Shown one piece after another: positions 1 through 6,730 of a stretch of 12,554 nucleotides of DNA (its first letter is position 1; each line of letters begins with the position of its first letter). This DNA comes from an uncultured Pseudomonadota bacterium (GTDB lineage Bacteria; Pseudomonadota; Alphaproteobacteria; Rs-D84): contig CAMZFU010000034.1 of NCBI GenBank assembly GCA_947306185.1, positions 1-12,554 on the forward strand. Reading direction: 5' to 3'. A program made the translations under genes and the position numbers. The notes below the pieces were generated by a model, which was not told the DNA's origin, did no database searches, and was given only the letters and a program-made list of their open reading frames with translations.

Positions 1-712
1 AAATCGGCATAAATATATTGTATAACGCATTGTATCCCGCGTGTCCCTGTTGCAATTCGGCGGTAATTATTTGCGCATGTTCCAAAAAAGCTTCATCTGT
101 TTTTGCCAGCGCCGCCGCCGATGGGTAATAAGTGTCTAATTCGGCCGGATCAAATGTGTATGAGGAATAATCGCCATTTGGGTTAAAATCCGGTTGAAAG
201 AACGGCCAATCCGGGTGTAATTTTTCAATCCACGCAATAACAAATCCCATTGAACGCCCCCAATCGCCCATATGATTATAAGAAATCATCTTATGGCCCA
301 ACGCACGACCTAAACGGTACAGCACATCGCCCACAATGGAAGTACGCATATGCCCAATGTGTAACGATTTCGCAACATTATATGCGCCATAGTCCATATC
401 TATGACCATTGTCTTTTCCGCGGGGGTAATGTTTTCGGCGGTTTTGACCGCGTCCCACAAAAAATCATTTTTAACGAATATGTTTATGAAACCTGGCCCT
501 GCGATGGATGCGGATTCTATAAAATCCAAATCTGAGATTTTGTTGATGATTTCGCCTGCCAATTCACGTGGGTTTTTGCCTGCGCTTTTGGCCAATACCA
601 TTGCGGCATTCGTGGAAAAATCACCGAATTCGCGATTGCGTGGTACTTCTAACTTTGCGTCAAATCCAAGTGTTTTATTTAATTTTTCAGATACGTATTT
701 ATAAAGGTTCAT
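1..712 (-). CDS. argS: Arginyl-tRNA synthetase, N-terminal part (runs off left edge)
   Basis: Class I aminoacyl-tRNA synthetase that charges tRNA-Arg with arginine in the cytoplasm. Only the first 237 codons are in the window. The N-terminal additional domain (about residues 1-90) contains the family-typical stretches PRNREFGDFSTN and AGPGFIN. The catalytic Rossmann domain then begins with MDYGAYNVAKSLHIGHMR. HIGH is at residues 118-121 and is the class I ATP-binding signature; the YxxxNVAK context is specific for ArgS. The second signature (KMSK-like) would lie outside the window. The ATG at 712-710 is preceded by the ribosome binding site AGGAGAG with good spacing. The gene starts 22 bases after the stop of the histidine kinase gene on the same strand, so it is probably co-transcribed with the two-component system. 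The reading frame is intact as far as it can be seen. Confidence 0.95.
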   Translation of the reverse strand, partial: MNLYKYVSEKLNKTLGFDAKLEVPRNREFGDFSTNAAMVLAKSAGKNPRELAGEIINKISDLDFIESASIAGPGFINIFVKNDFLWDAVKTAENITPAEKTMVIDMDYGAYNVAKSLHIGHMRTSIVGDVLYRLGRALGHKMISYNHMGDWGRSMGFVIAWIEKLHPDWPFFQPDFNPNGDYSSYTFDPAELDTYYPSAAALAKTDEAFLEHAQIITAELQQGHAGYNALYNIFMPI

Positions 713-734
713 TTTTTGCTCTCCTGATACAACA

Positions 735-2015
735 TTAAATTGGTAATACAACACGAACACGTAAACCGCCCATGTCACTGTTTTCCAAGAATAGTTGGCC
801 ACCATGATTTTCAATTGTGGTTTGCGCAATTGATAAACCTAATCCAGTGCCCCCAGTGTTTGGTGCACGTGCATCATCAAGACGCACAAATGGACGTAAC
901 GCATCAGCCTTTTTATCATCTGGGATACCGATACCATCGTCTTCTATTAATATAGTTGTTTCGTCGCGCGTGTCAATTTCGGTTAATTTTATTGTGTTTT
1001 TGGCATATCGGGCCGCGTTTTCTATGATATTGCCGAATGCCCGTGCAAGTGCCATTGGTCGTGCATAGAATTGAACCGGATTATCAGGAAAATTCGTGAT
1101 AATCTTTTTATCAGGCGCCGCGTCACGTGTGATGCGCAATAACATCGGTGGCAATTCGGTTGTTTGTTCAATTTCTGGAATTTCACCACGTGCAAATGCT
1201 AAATATCCATTTATCATTTCTGACATGCGGTCAATGTCTGATAATAACGCGTTTTTATCTGCACCGTCTGTTTCAATGGCAAGACGCATCCGGGTCAGTG
1301 GCGATTTTAAATCGTGACTAACTGCGTTTAACATATCTGTTCGTGTACGATTATATCGGTCAAGCCGTTCTTTCATTGTTATCATGGCGATTGCAGCATC
1401 GCGAAGTTCTTTTGCACCCATTGGTCTGAAGCCGGGGGCTTCAAGGCCGCGACCAAAACGATTTGCGGCATGTGCAATGTTGCGAACACTGCGATTATGT
1501 ATTATTAAAAACGGCGATATAAGCAGAGATGCAATTAATATTGCACCAATTAACCATATTATAAATACCTCGGTACTGGTGGAATAAATACGATACATAC
1601 TGGCCTTAAATGTGGCGGTTCGGCCGTCTTTGGTTGGAATATCGACATAAATTGTGCGCGGTTCACGGTCGACATATATCTTTGCGCGACGTTTTATACG
1701 CTTTGATAATTCTGATGCAAGTTGCCCCGTTTCACGTGAATGATTATCGGTGCGTGGTGGGCGACTGATTTGGGTGTCAATGGATACGTCTATGCCGACA
1801 TCATTTGCCATACTTTCGGCAGCGTCCATTTTTCCAGAATCCATGAAATTCATAATAGTTGCAATTTCCCCCGCCAATGATCGTGCCATTGTCGCATGAA
1901 CGCGTGACCAATGATTGCCAAAAAACACATTTCCTATGATAACCTGGGCCAAAATCAATGGCACCAAAATAAGTAAAATCGTTCTCCAGAAAAAGCGCTG
2001 TGGAAATATTTTCAT
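735..2015 (-). CDS. Sensor histidine kinase, EnvZ/OmpR-type two-component system
   Basis: Inner-membrane sensor kinase of 426 residues that should phosphorylate the adjacent response regulator. Transmembrane segment 1 is at about residues 10-32. A periplasmic sensor region follows (about 33-149), then transmembrane segment 2 (about 150-173), a HAMP-like linker (about 174-225) and the HisKA dimerisation helix with the phospho-acceptor H234 in AVSHDLKSPLTRMR. The HATPase domain shows the N box (N333 in NIIENAARY), the G1 box (DDGIGIP, 359-365) and the G2 box (GGTGLGLS, 388-395). All catalytic boxes are intact, so it should be active. The ATG at 2015 has a strong ribosome binding site (AAGGGGG, 8 bases upstream) that directly follows the stop codon of the response regulator gene, which implies translational coupling. 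The layout resembles EnvZ, but the periplasmic domain is not one I recognise, so the signal is unknown. Confidence 0.95.
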   Translation of the reverse strand: MKIFPQRFFWRTILLILVPLILAQVIIGNVFFGNHWSRVHATMARSLAGEIATIMNFMDSGKMDAAESMANDVGIDVSIDTQISRPPRTDNHSRETGQLASELSKRIKRRAKIYVDREPRTIYVDIPTKDGRTATFKASMYRIYSTSTEVFIIWLIGAILIASLLISPFLIIHNRSVRNIAHAANRFGRGLEAPGFRPMGAKELRDAAIAMITMKERLDRYNRTRTDMLNAVSHDLKSPLTRMRLAIETDGADKNALLSDIDRMSEMINGYLAFARGEIPEIEQTTELPPMLLRITRDAAPDKKIITNFPDNPVQFYARPMALARAFGNIIENAARYAKNTIKLTEIDTRDETTILIEDDGIGIPDDKKADALRPFVRLDDARAPNTGGTGLGLSIAQTTIENHGGQLFLENSDMGGLRVRVVLPI

Positions 2016-2029
2016 AATTCTTGCCCCCT

Positions 2030-2674
2030 TTAATTCTGGTCTGTTTGCACCAATTTATATCCGCGACCACGTACGGTTATAATATCCAAATTTGATAGTA
2101 CATCATTTAATTTATTACGCAAGCGTTTTGCAACCATCGGCTGTGCAGAAACTATATTCCCAACCGGATATGTCAGATTATACAGCAATTTTTTTTCTTC
2201 CCCGGACAGTGCGATTAACAGCGTGTCGCCATTTGCCGTTTTAACAAAAAACTCATCATCTGAAAAGAACAGGTTTTCCGGCATTTGTGGGGTTTGGATT
2301 GGTGCACGATTTATAATATTGTTCAATCTTAATATTAATTCTTGCAATTGAAACGGTTTGGCAAGGTAATCATCTGCGCCGCCCATAAGGCCGGCGATAG
2401 TGTTTTCTGCCCCGCCCATCGCGGTTAACATCAGTGTTGGTGTCATATTACCCGATGCTCGTAACTGTTTTAGAAACGTCAATCCATCTGTTCCGACCAT
2501 CATACGGTCCAAAACGATTGCATCCACGGTAATGCGATTAAGTATTTCACCTGCCTGGGTGGCATTTTCGGCCGTCAGTACATCAAAGTTAGCATTACGC
2601 AACCCCCGCGCAAGCGGTGTCCGCAATGCGTCGTCATCGTCAACAACAAGAACAGTTTTCTTTGCCAAATCCAC
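2030..2674 (-). CDS. OmpR-family response regulator with shortened winged helix
   Basis: Cytoplasmic response regulator of 214 residues, partner of the kinase that starts 14 bases downstream. The receiver domain (1-115) has the acidic cluster D12-D15, phospho-acceptor D56 (IVLDRMM), T84 (LTAMG) and K106 (DYLAKPF), all as expected. The C-terminal part (about 145-210) aligns with the OmpR/PhoB winged helix: LSGEEKKLLYNL at its start and IITVRGRGYKL at its end. Between VSAQ and KRLRNKLN, about 20 residues that usually carry helix 2 and the transactivation loop (the LLERVWG... region) are absent. The start is uncertain. I list GTG at 2674, which lies only 2 bases after AAAGGG, but TTG at 2668 (codon 3) has a better spacing of 7 bases from the same site. 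No ATG fits. Targets are unknown. Confidence 0.93.
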   Translation of the reverse strand: MDLAKKTVLVVDDDDALRTPLARGLRNANFDVLTAENATQAGEILNRITVDAIVLDRMMVGTDGLTFLKQLRASGNMTPTLMLTAMGGAENTIAGLMGGADDYLAKPFQLQELILRLNNIINRAPIQTPQMPENLFFSDDEFFVKTANGDTLLIALSGEEKKLLYNLTYPVGNIVSAQPMVAKRLRNKLNDVLSNLDIITVRGRGYKLVQTDQN

Positions 2675-2699
2675 ACCCTTTGTTTATAAGGCTTGGTGT

Positions 2700-2728
2700 A
2701 TCATAGCAATATCTTGCCCAGATTTCAA
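2700..2728 (-). promoter_or_regulatory. Sigma70-like promoter of the two-component/argS transcript
   Basis: On the minus strand, TTGAAA (2728-2723) and TATGAT (2705-2700) are separated by exactly 17 bases. Transcription would start near 2692 and leave a leader of about 18 bases before the response regulator. This suggests the regulator, kinase and argS can be transcribed independently of the secreted-protein gene upstream. It is a consensus match by eye only. Confidence 0.6.
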
Positions 2729-2744
2729 GTTTGCCGTGGGTAAC

Positions 2745-3650
2745 TTATTTGCGTAATGGTTCAACCGCATACTCACCCGGTTGAATCGTTTGAATCAGGT
2801 TATCATTTTCATCAACCGCGGCGCGGAATTGCATACCGCCGGTTGTGAATTCTGTTTTGAATAACGCATAACCTGTACCACCACCGGTGGTTGGACCTTG
2901 GGTTCCAAGTGAATAATATCCACCCAAAATGCCATAATCAAGGTCGATATAATCAATATTCACAAGCAATGATACATTACTGAAACCATCGCTGGTTAAA
3001 TTGCATGTAAATTCACGATTGGACAGCATTGCCGCCGAATTGTTCGGTATAACAATGTCCATAATCGTTGGTTCGCATACGCGACTGATGCCATTTACCA
3101 ACATTTCGTACGTCATATTGATTGTTGCACGTGAAAGGCCCGTTGAAACATTTACCTGGGAAATTGTACCTTTTGGAATTTTGACAAGGGCATTTGCAAT
3201 CCCTGCGCGAACCGGGAAAGACAACCCCGATTGCAAACAATCGCGCGAAAATGGGTCCGCTTCACATATATATACGCGTGAATGTGCGTTCATCATGAAC
3301 ATATTGACCAAACTGTTAAATAAAAATGTACGCGTTATTTTATCATTAAGGCGCGTGCATCCAAAATTACGGCATATAACCATCGGGCGTTCTGCGAACA
3401 TTACACCAGGGTGCGCCTCGAATTCCATCTCGCGTGCATCCATAATATTTTGGTCATAATCAAATTCGTCATCACGCTGCATGAATTCAGATTCCGGTAC
3501 AAAGTTCGGATCATCCGGGTACGCATAGTACGATTGGACCGGTGTTTCGGTATAAATCGTCTGAAAGTTTTCCGTTATATACTGTGTGCCACCAAATGCG
3601 CCAGATACAAAAAGTACCCCGAATAGTGCCATAATAGTAGAGTTTTTCAT
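2745..3650 (-). CDS. Secreted six-cysteine protein of unknown function
   Basis: I do not recognise this 301-residue protein. It begins with a Sec signal peptide (KN at the start, hydrophobic core about residues 6-17, likely cleavage after AFG at 20), so it is exported to the periplasm or surface. There is no lipobox. An acidic, tyrosine-rich, low-complexity part (about 35-80: YYAYPDDPNF, DEFDYDQN) precedes a core that looks like a beta-rich fold. Six cysteines (93, 98, 129, 138, 192, 216) could form three disulfides, with two close pairs (C93/C98 and C129/C138). A glycine-rich stretch, GTQGPTTGGGTG, lies at about 249-260. There is no other transmembrane segment. The ATG at 3650 has the ribosome binding site AGGGGAAGGG 7 bases upstream and a good promoter further upstream. 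It precedes the two-component genes by 70 bases and is possibly partly co-transcribed with them. The gene call is firm; the function is open. Confidence 0.85.
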   Translation of the reverse strand: MKNSTIMALFGVLFVSGAFGGTQYITENFQTIYTETPVQSYYAYPDDPNFVPESEFMQRDDEFDYDQNIMDAREMEFEAHPGVMFAERPMVICRNFGCTRLNDKITRTFLFNSLVNMFMMNAHSRVYICEADPFSRDCLQSGLSFPVRAGIANALVKIPKGTISQVNVSTGLSRATINMTYEMLVNGISRVCEPTIMDIVIPNNSAAMLSNREFTCNLTSDGFSNVSLLVNIDYIDLDYGILGGYYSLGTQGPTTGGGTGYALFKTEFTTGGMQFRAAVDENDNLIQTIQPGEYAVEPLRK

Positions 3651-3685
3651 CTTTGTGCCCTTCCCCTGTGTAAATTTATGGTTTT

Positions 3686-3715
3686 ATTGTAAAACATTAT
3701 TGCCGTTCGTGTCAA
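3686..3715 (-). promoter_or_regulatory. Sigma70-like promoter of the secreted-protein gene
   Basis: On the minus strand, a perfect -35 box TTGACA (3715-3710) and TACAAT (3691-3686) are separated by 18 bases, about 35 bases before the ATG at 3650. It is the best consensus match in this intergenic region and is divergent from the plus-strand operon promoter. Confidence 0.65.
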
Positions 3716-3729
3716 AGCAAAAATTTTTA

Positions 3730-3759
3730 TTGAAATTTGATATCAGTTTGTTCTATAAA
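3730..3759 (+). promoter_or_regulatory. Probable promoter of the hydrolase-ruvB-tol operon
   Basis: TTGAAA (3730-3735) and TATAAA (3754-3759) are separated by 18 bases, about 41 bases before the ATG at 3801. The 8-base palindrome TGATATCA (3738-3745) lies in the spacer and occurs again at 3806-3813 across the start of the gene, which could be operator sites. The call is by eye in AT-rich sequence, so it is moderate. Confidence 0.45.
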
Positions 3760-3800
3760 GAACTATCATAAATATAAATTAAGTATTAAAGGTGACTGTT

Positions 3801-4460
3801 ATGGTTGATATCATAATATCAGGTGAAGCAGGAAAATTACACGCGGTTTATCATAAATCATTGAATCCTGGGGCGCCATTGGCGGTGGTGTTGTCGGGAA
3901 ATCCGCGTCAAAAGCATCATATGAATGACAGATTGTCTTACGCAATGTTCCGCGCTTTTATGGATATTGGTTTTTCGGTTGTGCGTTTTAATTATCGCGG
4001 TGTTGGTGATTCCGAAGGTGCCCTTGGGACAACCGCCGATAATATGTTGGATATCGCAACGGTCATAGATTGGATTCAGAATCATAACGAAGACAGCGAG
4101 AAAATATGGATTGCGGGTAATCAATTGGGGGCGTGGTATGTATTACAAATGTTGATGCGCCGACCAGAGATTTCTGGTTTCGTACTTGTGTCGCCAGATC
4201 CGTCAATTTCGGATTTTGCATTCCTGTCACCGCGTCCGAATCGTGGATTGTTGCTCCAGGGGGCCGAAGAAAGTGAAGACGCCAAGGCGTTTTCAACACA
4301 ATTGACCCAGGTGTTGAAAAAACAAGCGCAAATAAATCTTGAAACAATACGTATACGTGGCGCAGATGCGACATATGGGGCCCCGGCGGATTTACGACAA
4401 TTATATAATGATTTAAAAGCATACGTTGGTCGCGAAAACGAAGATACAAAATTGTTGTAG
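3801..4460 (+). CDS. Alpha/beta-hydrolase fold protein (COG2945-like), probable pseudoenzyme
   Basis: This 219-residue protein is alignable throughout with the small alpha/beta hydrolases of COG2945. Shared stretches are FSVVRFNYRGVGDSEG (58-73), AGNQLGAWYVLQMLMRRPEISGF (about 105-127; family AGFSFGAW...MRRPE) and GADATY (187-192; family GADHFF). All three catalytic positions appear lost. The nucleophile elbow GxSxG is GNQLG, so the serine is Q108. The histidine of GADHFF is A190. The usual G..D segment reads LLQGAEESED, with no clear aspartate in place. It therefore keeps the fold but is probably not a hydrolase and may have a binding or scaffold role. I chose ATG 3801 because AAAGGTGA sits 5 bases before it; an in-frame GTG at 3792 lies inside that ribosome binding site. 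ruvB starts 14 bases downstream. The family is confident; the function is unknown. Confidence 0.85.
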   Translation: MVDIIISGEAGKLHAVYHKSLNPGAPLAVVLSGNPRQKHHMNDRLSYAMFRAFMDIGFSVVRFNYRGVGDSEGALGTTADNMLDIATVIDWIQNHNEDSEKIWIAGNQLGAWYVLQMLMRRPEISGFVLVSPDPSISDFAFLSPRPNRGLLLQGAEESEDAKAFSTQLTQVLKKQAQINLETIRIRGADATYGAPADLRQLYNDLKAYVGRENEDTKLL

Positions 4461-4474
4461 GAACATAATATAAA

Positions 4475-5470
4475 ATGCAAGAAAACATAAAAAACAGATT
4501 TGTTGACCCAAGTGTCCCGGACGAAATGGCGTCGACGATTCGTCCACGTGCGTTGGCGGACTTTATTGGGCATGATGCATTGAAACAAAACTTGTCTGTG
4601 TTTATATCTGCGGCGCGTGCACGTGGCGAACCAATGGATCATGTTTTATTATATGGACCGCCGGGATTGGGCAAAACGACACTTGCACATATCGTTGCCA
4701 ATGAATTGGGGGCAAATTTTCGTGCTACATCTGCGCCAATGCTTACCAAACAAGGGGATTTGGCGGCGATACTTACGGCTTTGGAACCAATGGATGTTTT
4801 ATTTATTGATGAAATCCACCGTTTGCCGACCGCAATTGAAGAAGTTCTTTATTCTGCGATGGAAGATTTTAAGTTAGATATTATGTTGGGCGAAGGTCCG
4901 TCTGCGAAAAGTGTTCGTATAGATTTGCCACCGTTTACGTTGGTTGGTGCAACAACGCGCACAGGACTGTTGTCTAACCCATTACGGGACAGATTTGGTA
5001 TCGATTTACGGCTTAGTTTTTATTCGCCGTCTGATTTGGCTAAAATTATTCGCCGCAGTGCGGGTATACTTGGTACTTCTATTGACGAAGATGGTGCGCT
5101 GGCCTTGGCAAAAAGTTCGCGTGGAACACCGCGAATTGCAAATCGATTATTAAAACGGGCGCGTGATTTTGCATCGGCGGCTGGGCGCGATTCAATAGAC
5201 GCAAACACAATAAAAACAACGTTATTTCAATTGCATATTGATGATAGCGGTCTCGACCAAGTTGACCGCGAATACATCAATGCGATAATCAAACATTACG
5301 CAGGGGGACCGGTTGGTATTGATAATTTGGCGGCGGCGCTTTCAGAGCCGGCGGACACAATTGAAGATGTGATAGAGCCGTATCTGATGCAACTGGGTCT
5401 TATTCAGCGGACACCGCGCGGTCGTGTTGTCACCGAAGCAGGATATCGCCATATGGGGTTAGAGAAATAA
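4475..5470 (+). CDS. ruvB: Holliday junction branch-migration ATPase RuvB
   Basis: AAA+ motor of the RuvAB complex that moves Holliday junctions during recombinational repair, in the cytoplasm on DNA. The protein has 331 residues, close to the usual 330-350. Features in order: the RuvB N-terminal signature IRPRALADFIGHDALKQNL, Walker A GPPGLGKTT (61-69), Walker B LFIDE with HR following (109-115), sensor 1 GATTRTG (158-164), the arginine-finger stretch LRDRFG (R171), and the C-terminal winged helix ending in RTPRGRVVTEAGYRH. All motifs are intact. The start ATG at 4475 lies 14 bases after the stop of the hydrolase-like gene, with only a weak AGGA overlapping that stop. ybgC follows after 2 bases. 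The usual partners ruvA and ruvC are not adjacent in this window. Confidence 0.98.
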   Translation: MQENIKNRFVDPSVPDEMASTIRPRALADFIGHDALKQNLSVFISAARARGEPMDHVLLYGPPGLGKTTLAHIVANELGANFRATSAPMLTKQGDLAAILTALEPMDVLFIDEIHRLPTAIEEVLYSAMEDFKLDIMLGEGPSAKSVRIDLPPFTLVGATTRTGLLSNPLRDRFGIDLRLSFYSPSDLAKIIRRSAGILGTSIDEDGALALAKSSRGTPRIANRLLKRARDFASAAGRDSIDANTIKTTLFQLHIDDSGLDQVDREYINAIIKHYAGGPVGIDNLAAALSEPADTIEDVIEPYLMQLGLIQRTPRGRVVTEAGYRHMGLEK

Positions 5471-5472
5471 TA

Positions 5473-5865
5473 ATGCAAACACATAAATTTAATTTTTCGG
5501 TTGCATACGCAGATACTGATGCCGGTGGCATAATGTACCACGGGCGTTATATTGAAATTGCCGAGCGCGCACGGATGGCATGGCTTGGGAAAAAGGCGCG
5601 TCCCGTGCCGTCTGATGTTGGTTTGGTAATACGTGATTTGCATATTAAATATATAAAACCGTTATTTTTAACAGATAAATTCGTTATAGAAACCGTTGTG
5701 ACCGCGGTTGGTGCGGCATCTGTATCTGTTGAACAAAAGTTCGTGAAAAAGGGAGAAGTTTGTGCTATACTTACCGGGACGGCTGCGTACCTTAATGGCG
5801 AAGGACGACCGGTACGAATGCCAAACATTTTATTAAATGCGTTTAACGCGGGATTAAAAGGATAA
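5473..5865 (+). CDS. ybgC: YbgC-type acyl-CoA thioesterase (hotdog fold)
   Basis: Cytoplasmic hotdog-fold thioesterase of 130 residues, the usual size. The diagnostic motif YADTDAGGIMYHGRYIEIAERAR is near the N-terminus (residues 12-34), with the catalytic aspartate D16 in the DTDAGG segment. Members hydrolyse acyl-CoA or interact with acyl carrier protein and are the standard first gene of tol-pal operons, which fits the tolQ that follows after 12 bases. The start lies 2 bases after the ruvB stop, without a strong separate ribosome binding site, so translation is probably coupled to ruvB. No missing residues are seen. Confidence 0.95.
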   Translation: MQTHKFNFSVAYADTDAGGIMYHGRYIEIAERARMAWLGKKARPVPSDVGLVIRDLHIKYIKPLFLTDKFVIETVVTAVGAASVSVEQKFVKKGEVCAILTGTAAYLNGEGRPVRMPNILLNAFNAGLKG

Positions 5866-5877
5866 AAAGGATTAAAA

Positions 5878-6318
5878 ATGAATAGTTTTTCTTTTTGGAA
5901 ATTGTTTTCAACTGATGTTGTTACGGCGATTGCATCGATTGTTTTGATTGTGTTCAGCATAATGTCTTGGACAATAATTGTCGAAAAAATAAGATTGTTC
6001 CGCAAAGCAAAGCGCGCGCATTTAGTTGGTAAACCCGAAGAAGTGATAAAACCGTATGATAAAAACTTGTGGTTTTTATCGATGGTTGCGTATGTATCGC
6101 CATTTATTGGGCTTTTTGGAACTGTTTGGGGGGTTATGGATTCTTTTGCATCTATTGGTGCCAATCAATCGGTTAGCATTGGTGTTATCGCACCGGGGCT
6201 TGCTATTGCGCTTGGCACAACTGCATTAGGGTTGATAGTTGCGATACCTGCGGCGATTGCGCACCAGATTTTTGTTAAACGCGCAGATGATTTGTATGAA
6301 AAATTGGGGGGCAAATAA
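5878..6318 (+). CDS. tolQ: TolQ proton-channel subunit, with minimal cytoplasmic loop
   Basis: TolQ forms the inner-membrane proton channel that, with TolR, energises TolA for outer-membrane constriction during division. This copy has only 146 residues against about 230 in typical TolQ. Transmembrane segment 1 is at about 14-36. Segment 2 is at about 66-90 with the signature YVSPFIGLFGTVWGVM, and segment 3 is at about 103-131 with APGLAIALGTTALGLIVAIPA. The large cytoplasmic loop between segments 1 and 2 (about 90-100 residues in TolQ) is cut to about 20-25 residues (about 40-63). The threonines T82 and T115 are kept, but the glutamate normally found in the IAEAL motif of segment 3 is I110. 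The reading frame is clean, so this is not an obvious frameshift. The ribosome binding site AAAAGGA lies 7 bases before the ATG. It is flanked by ybgC and tolR, which supports TolQ over ExbB or MotA. Confidence 0.9.
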   Translation: MNSFSFWKLFSTDVVTAIASIVLIVFSIMSWTIIVEKIRLFRKAKRAHLVGKPEEVIKPYDKNLWFLSMVAYVSPFIGLFGTVWGVMDSFASIGANQSVSIGVIAPGLAIALGTTALGLIVAIPAAIAHQIFVKRADDLYEKLGGK

Positions 6319-6319
6319 T

Positions 6320-6721
6320 ATGTCACGTTTGCGGCGCAGAAGTTCTGATGCTTCTATATCTTTGACGCCTATGATAGACGTTATGACGGTGTTGTTGGCT
6401 GTATTTATGATAACAACGCCCATGATGACAAATGGTATAGATTTAGATTTACCAAATGCGGGGACAACCGTGCTAACAGGGACGGATCACGCAATGCAAA
6501 TAAGCGTGGATACCGCGGGGCAATATTATATTGGCACCGTTCAAATGCCGTTGGAAGATGTTGTGGCGCGCGCGGTTGCAATGCGTGGTGAAAATCCTAA
6601 TCTTACAATTGTTATAAATGGTGATCGTCGTGCTGATTATGGGGCGGTTATGGCGGTTATGGGAAAATTAAAAACTGCTGGTTTTGAACGAATTGGTTTG
6701 CGAACAAAACTTGAAAATTAG
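6320..6721 (+). CDS. tolR: TolR, ExbD/TolR-family channel subunit
   Basis: TolR of 133 residues is a single-pass inner-membrane protein that completes the TolQ channel and has a periplasmic peptidoglycan-binding domain. The N-terminal cytoplasmic part is basic (SRLRRRSSD). The transmembrane helix (about 15-37) begins with SLTPMIDVMTVLLAVFM and carries the essential proton-carrying aspartate D20. The periplasmic domain (about 45-133) contains the family-typical pattern LTIVINGDRRADYGAVMAVMGKLKTAGF. I chose the ATG at 6320, one base after the tolQ stop, because the protein then begins like other TolR; an in-frame ATG at 6239 lies inside tolQ and adds 27 unrelated residues. GGGGGG before the tolQ stop (6306-6311) can serve as its ribosome binding site. 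The protein looks fully functional. Confidence 0.95.
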   Translation: MSRLRRRSSDASISLTPMIDVMTVLLAVFMITTPMMTNGIDLDLPNAGTTVLTGTDHAMQISVDTAGQYYIGTVQMPLEDVVARAVAMRGENPNLTIVINGDRRADYGAVMAVMGKLKTAGFERIGLRTKLEN

Positions 6722-6730
6722 GTTATAAAT

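Noticed and set aside
402..704. 100-codon plus-strand frame over the start of argS
   Set aside because: It is the antisense of argS, whose HIGH motif and start are clear on the minus strand.
2675..2744. Terminator between the secreted-protein gene and the response regulator
   Set aside because: Only a 4-base CCCA/TGGG pairing without a T run can be found, so read-through from the upstream gene cannot be excluded.
3792..3800. GTG start for the hydrolase-like gene at 3792
   Set aside because: The GTG is inside the likely ribosome binding site AAAGGTGA; ATG 3801 has the correct 5-base spacing.
6239..6319. Upstream in-frame ATG for tolR at 6239
   Set aside because: It lies inside tolQ, adds 27 residues unlike any TolR, and the ATG at 6320 right after the tolQ stop gives a standard TolR start.
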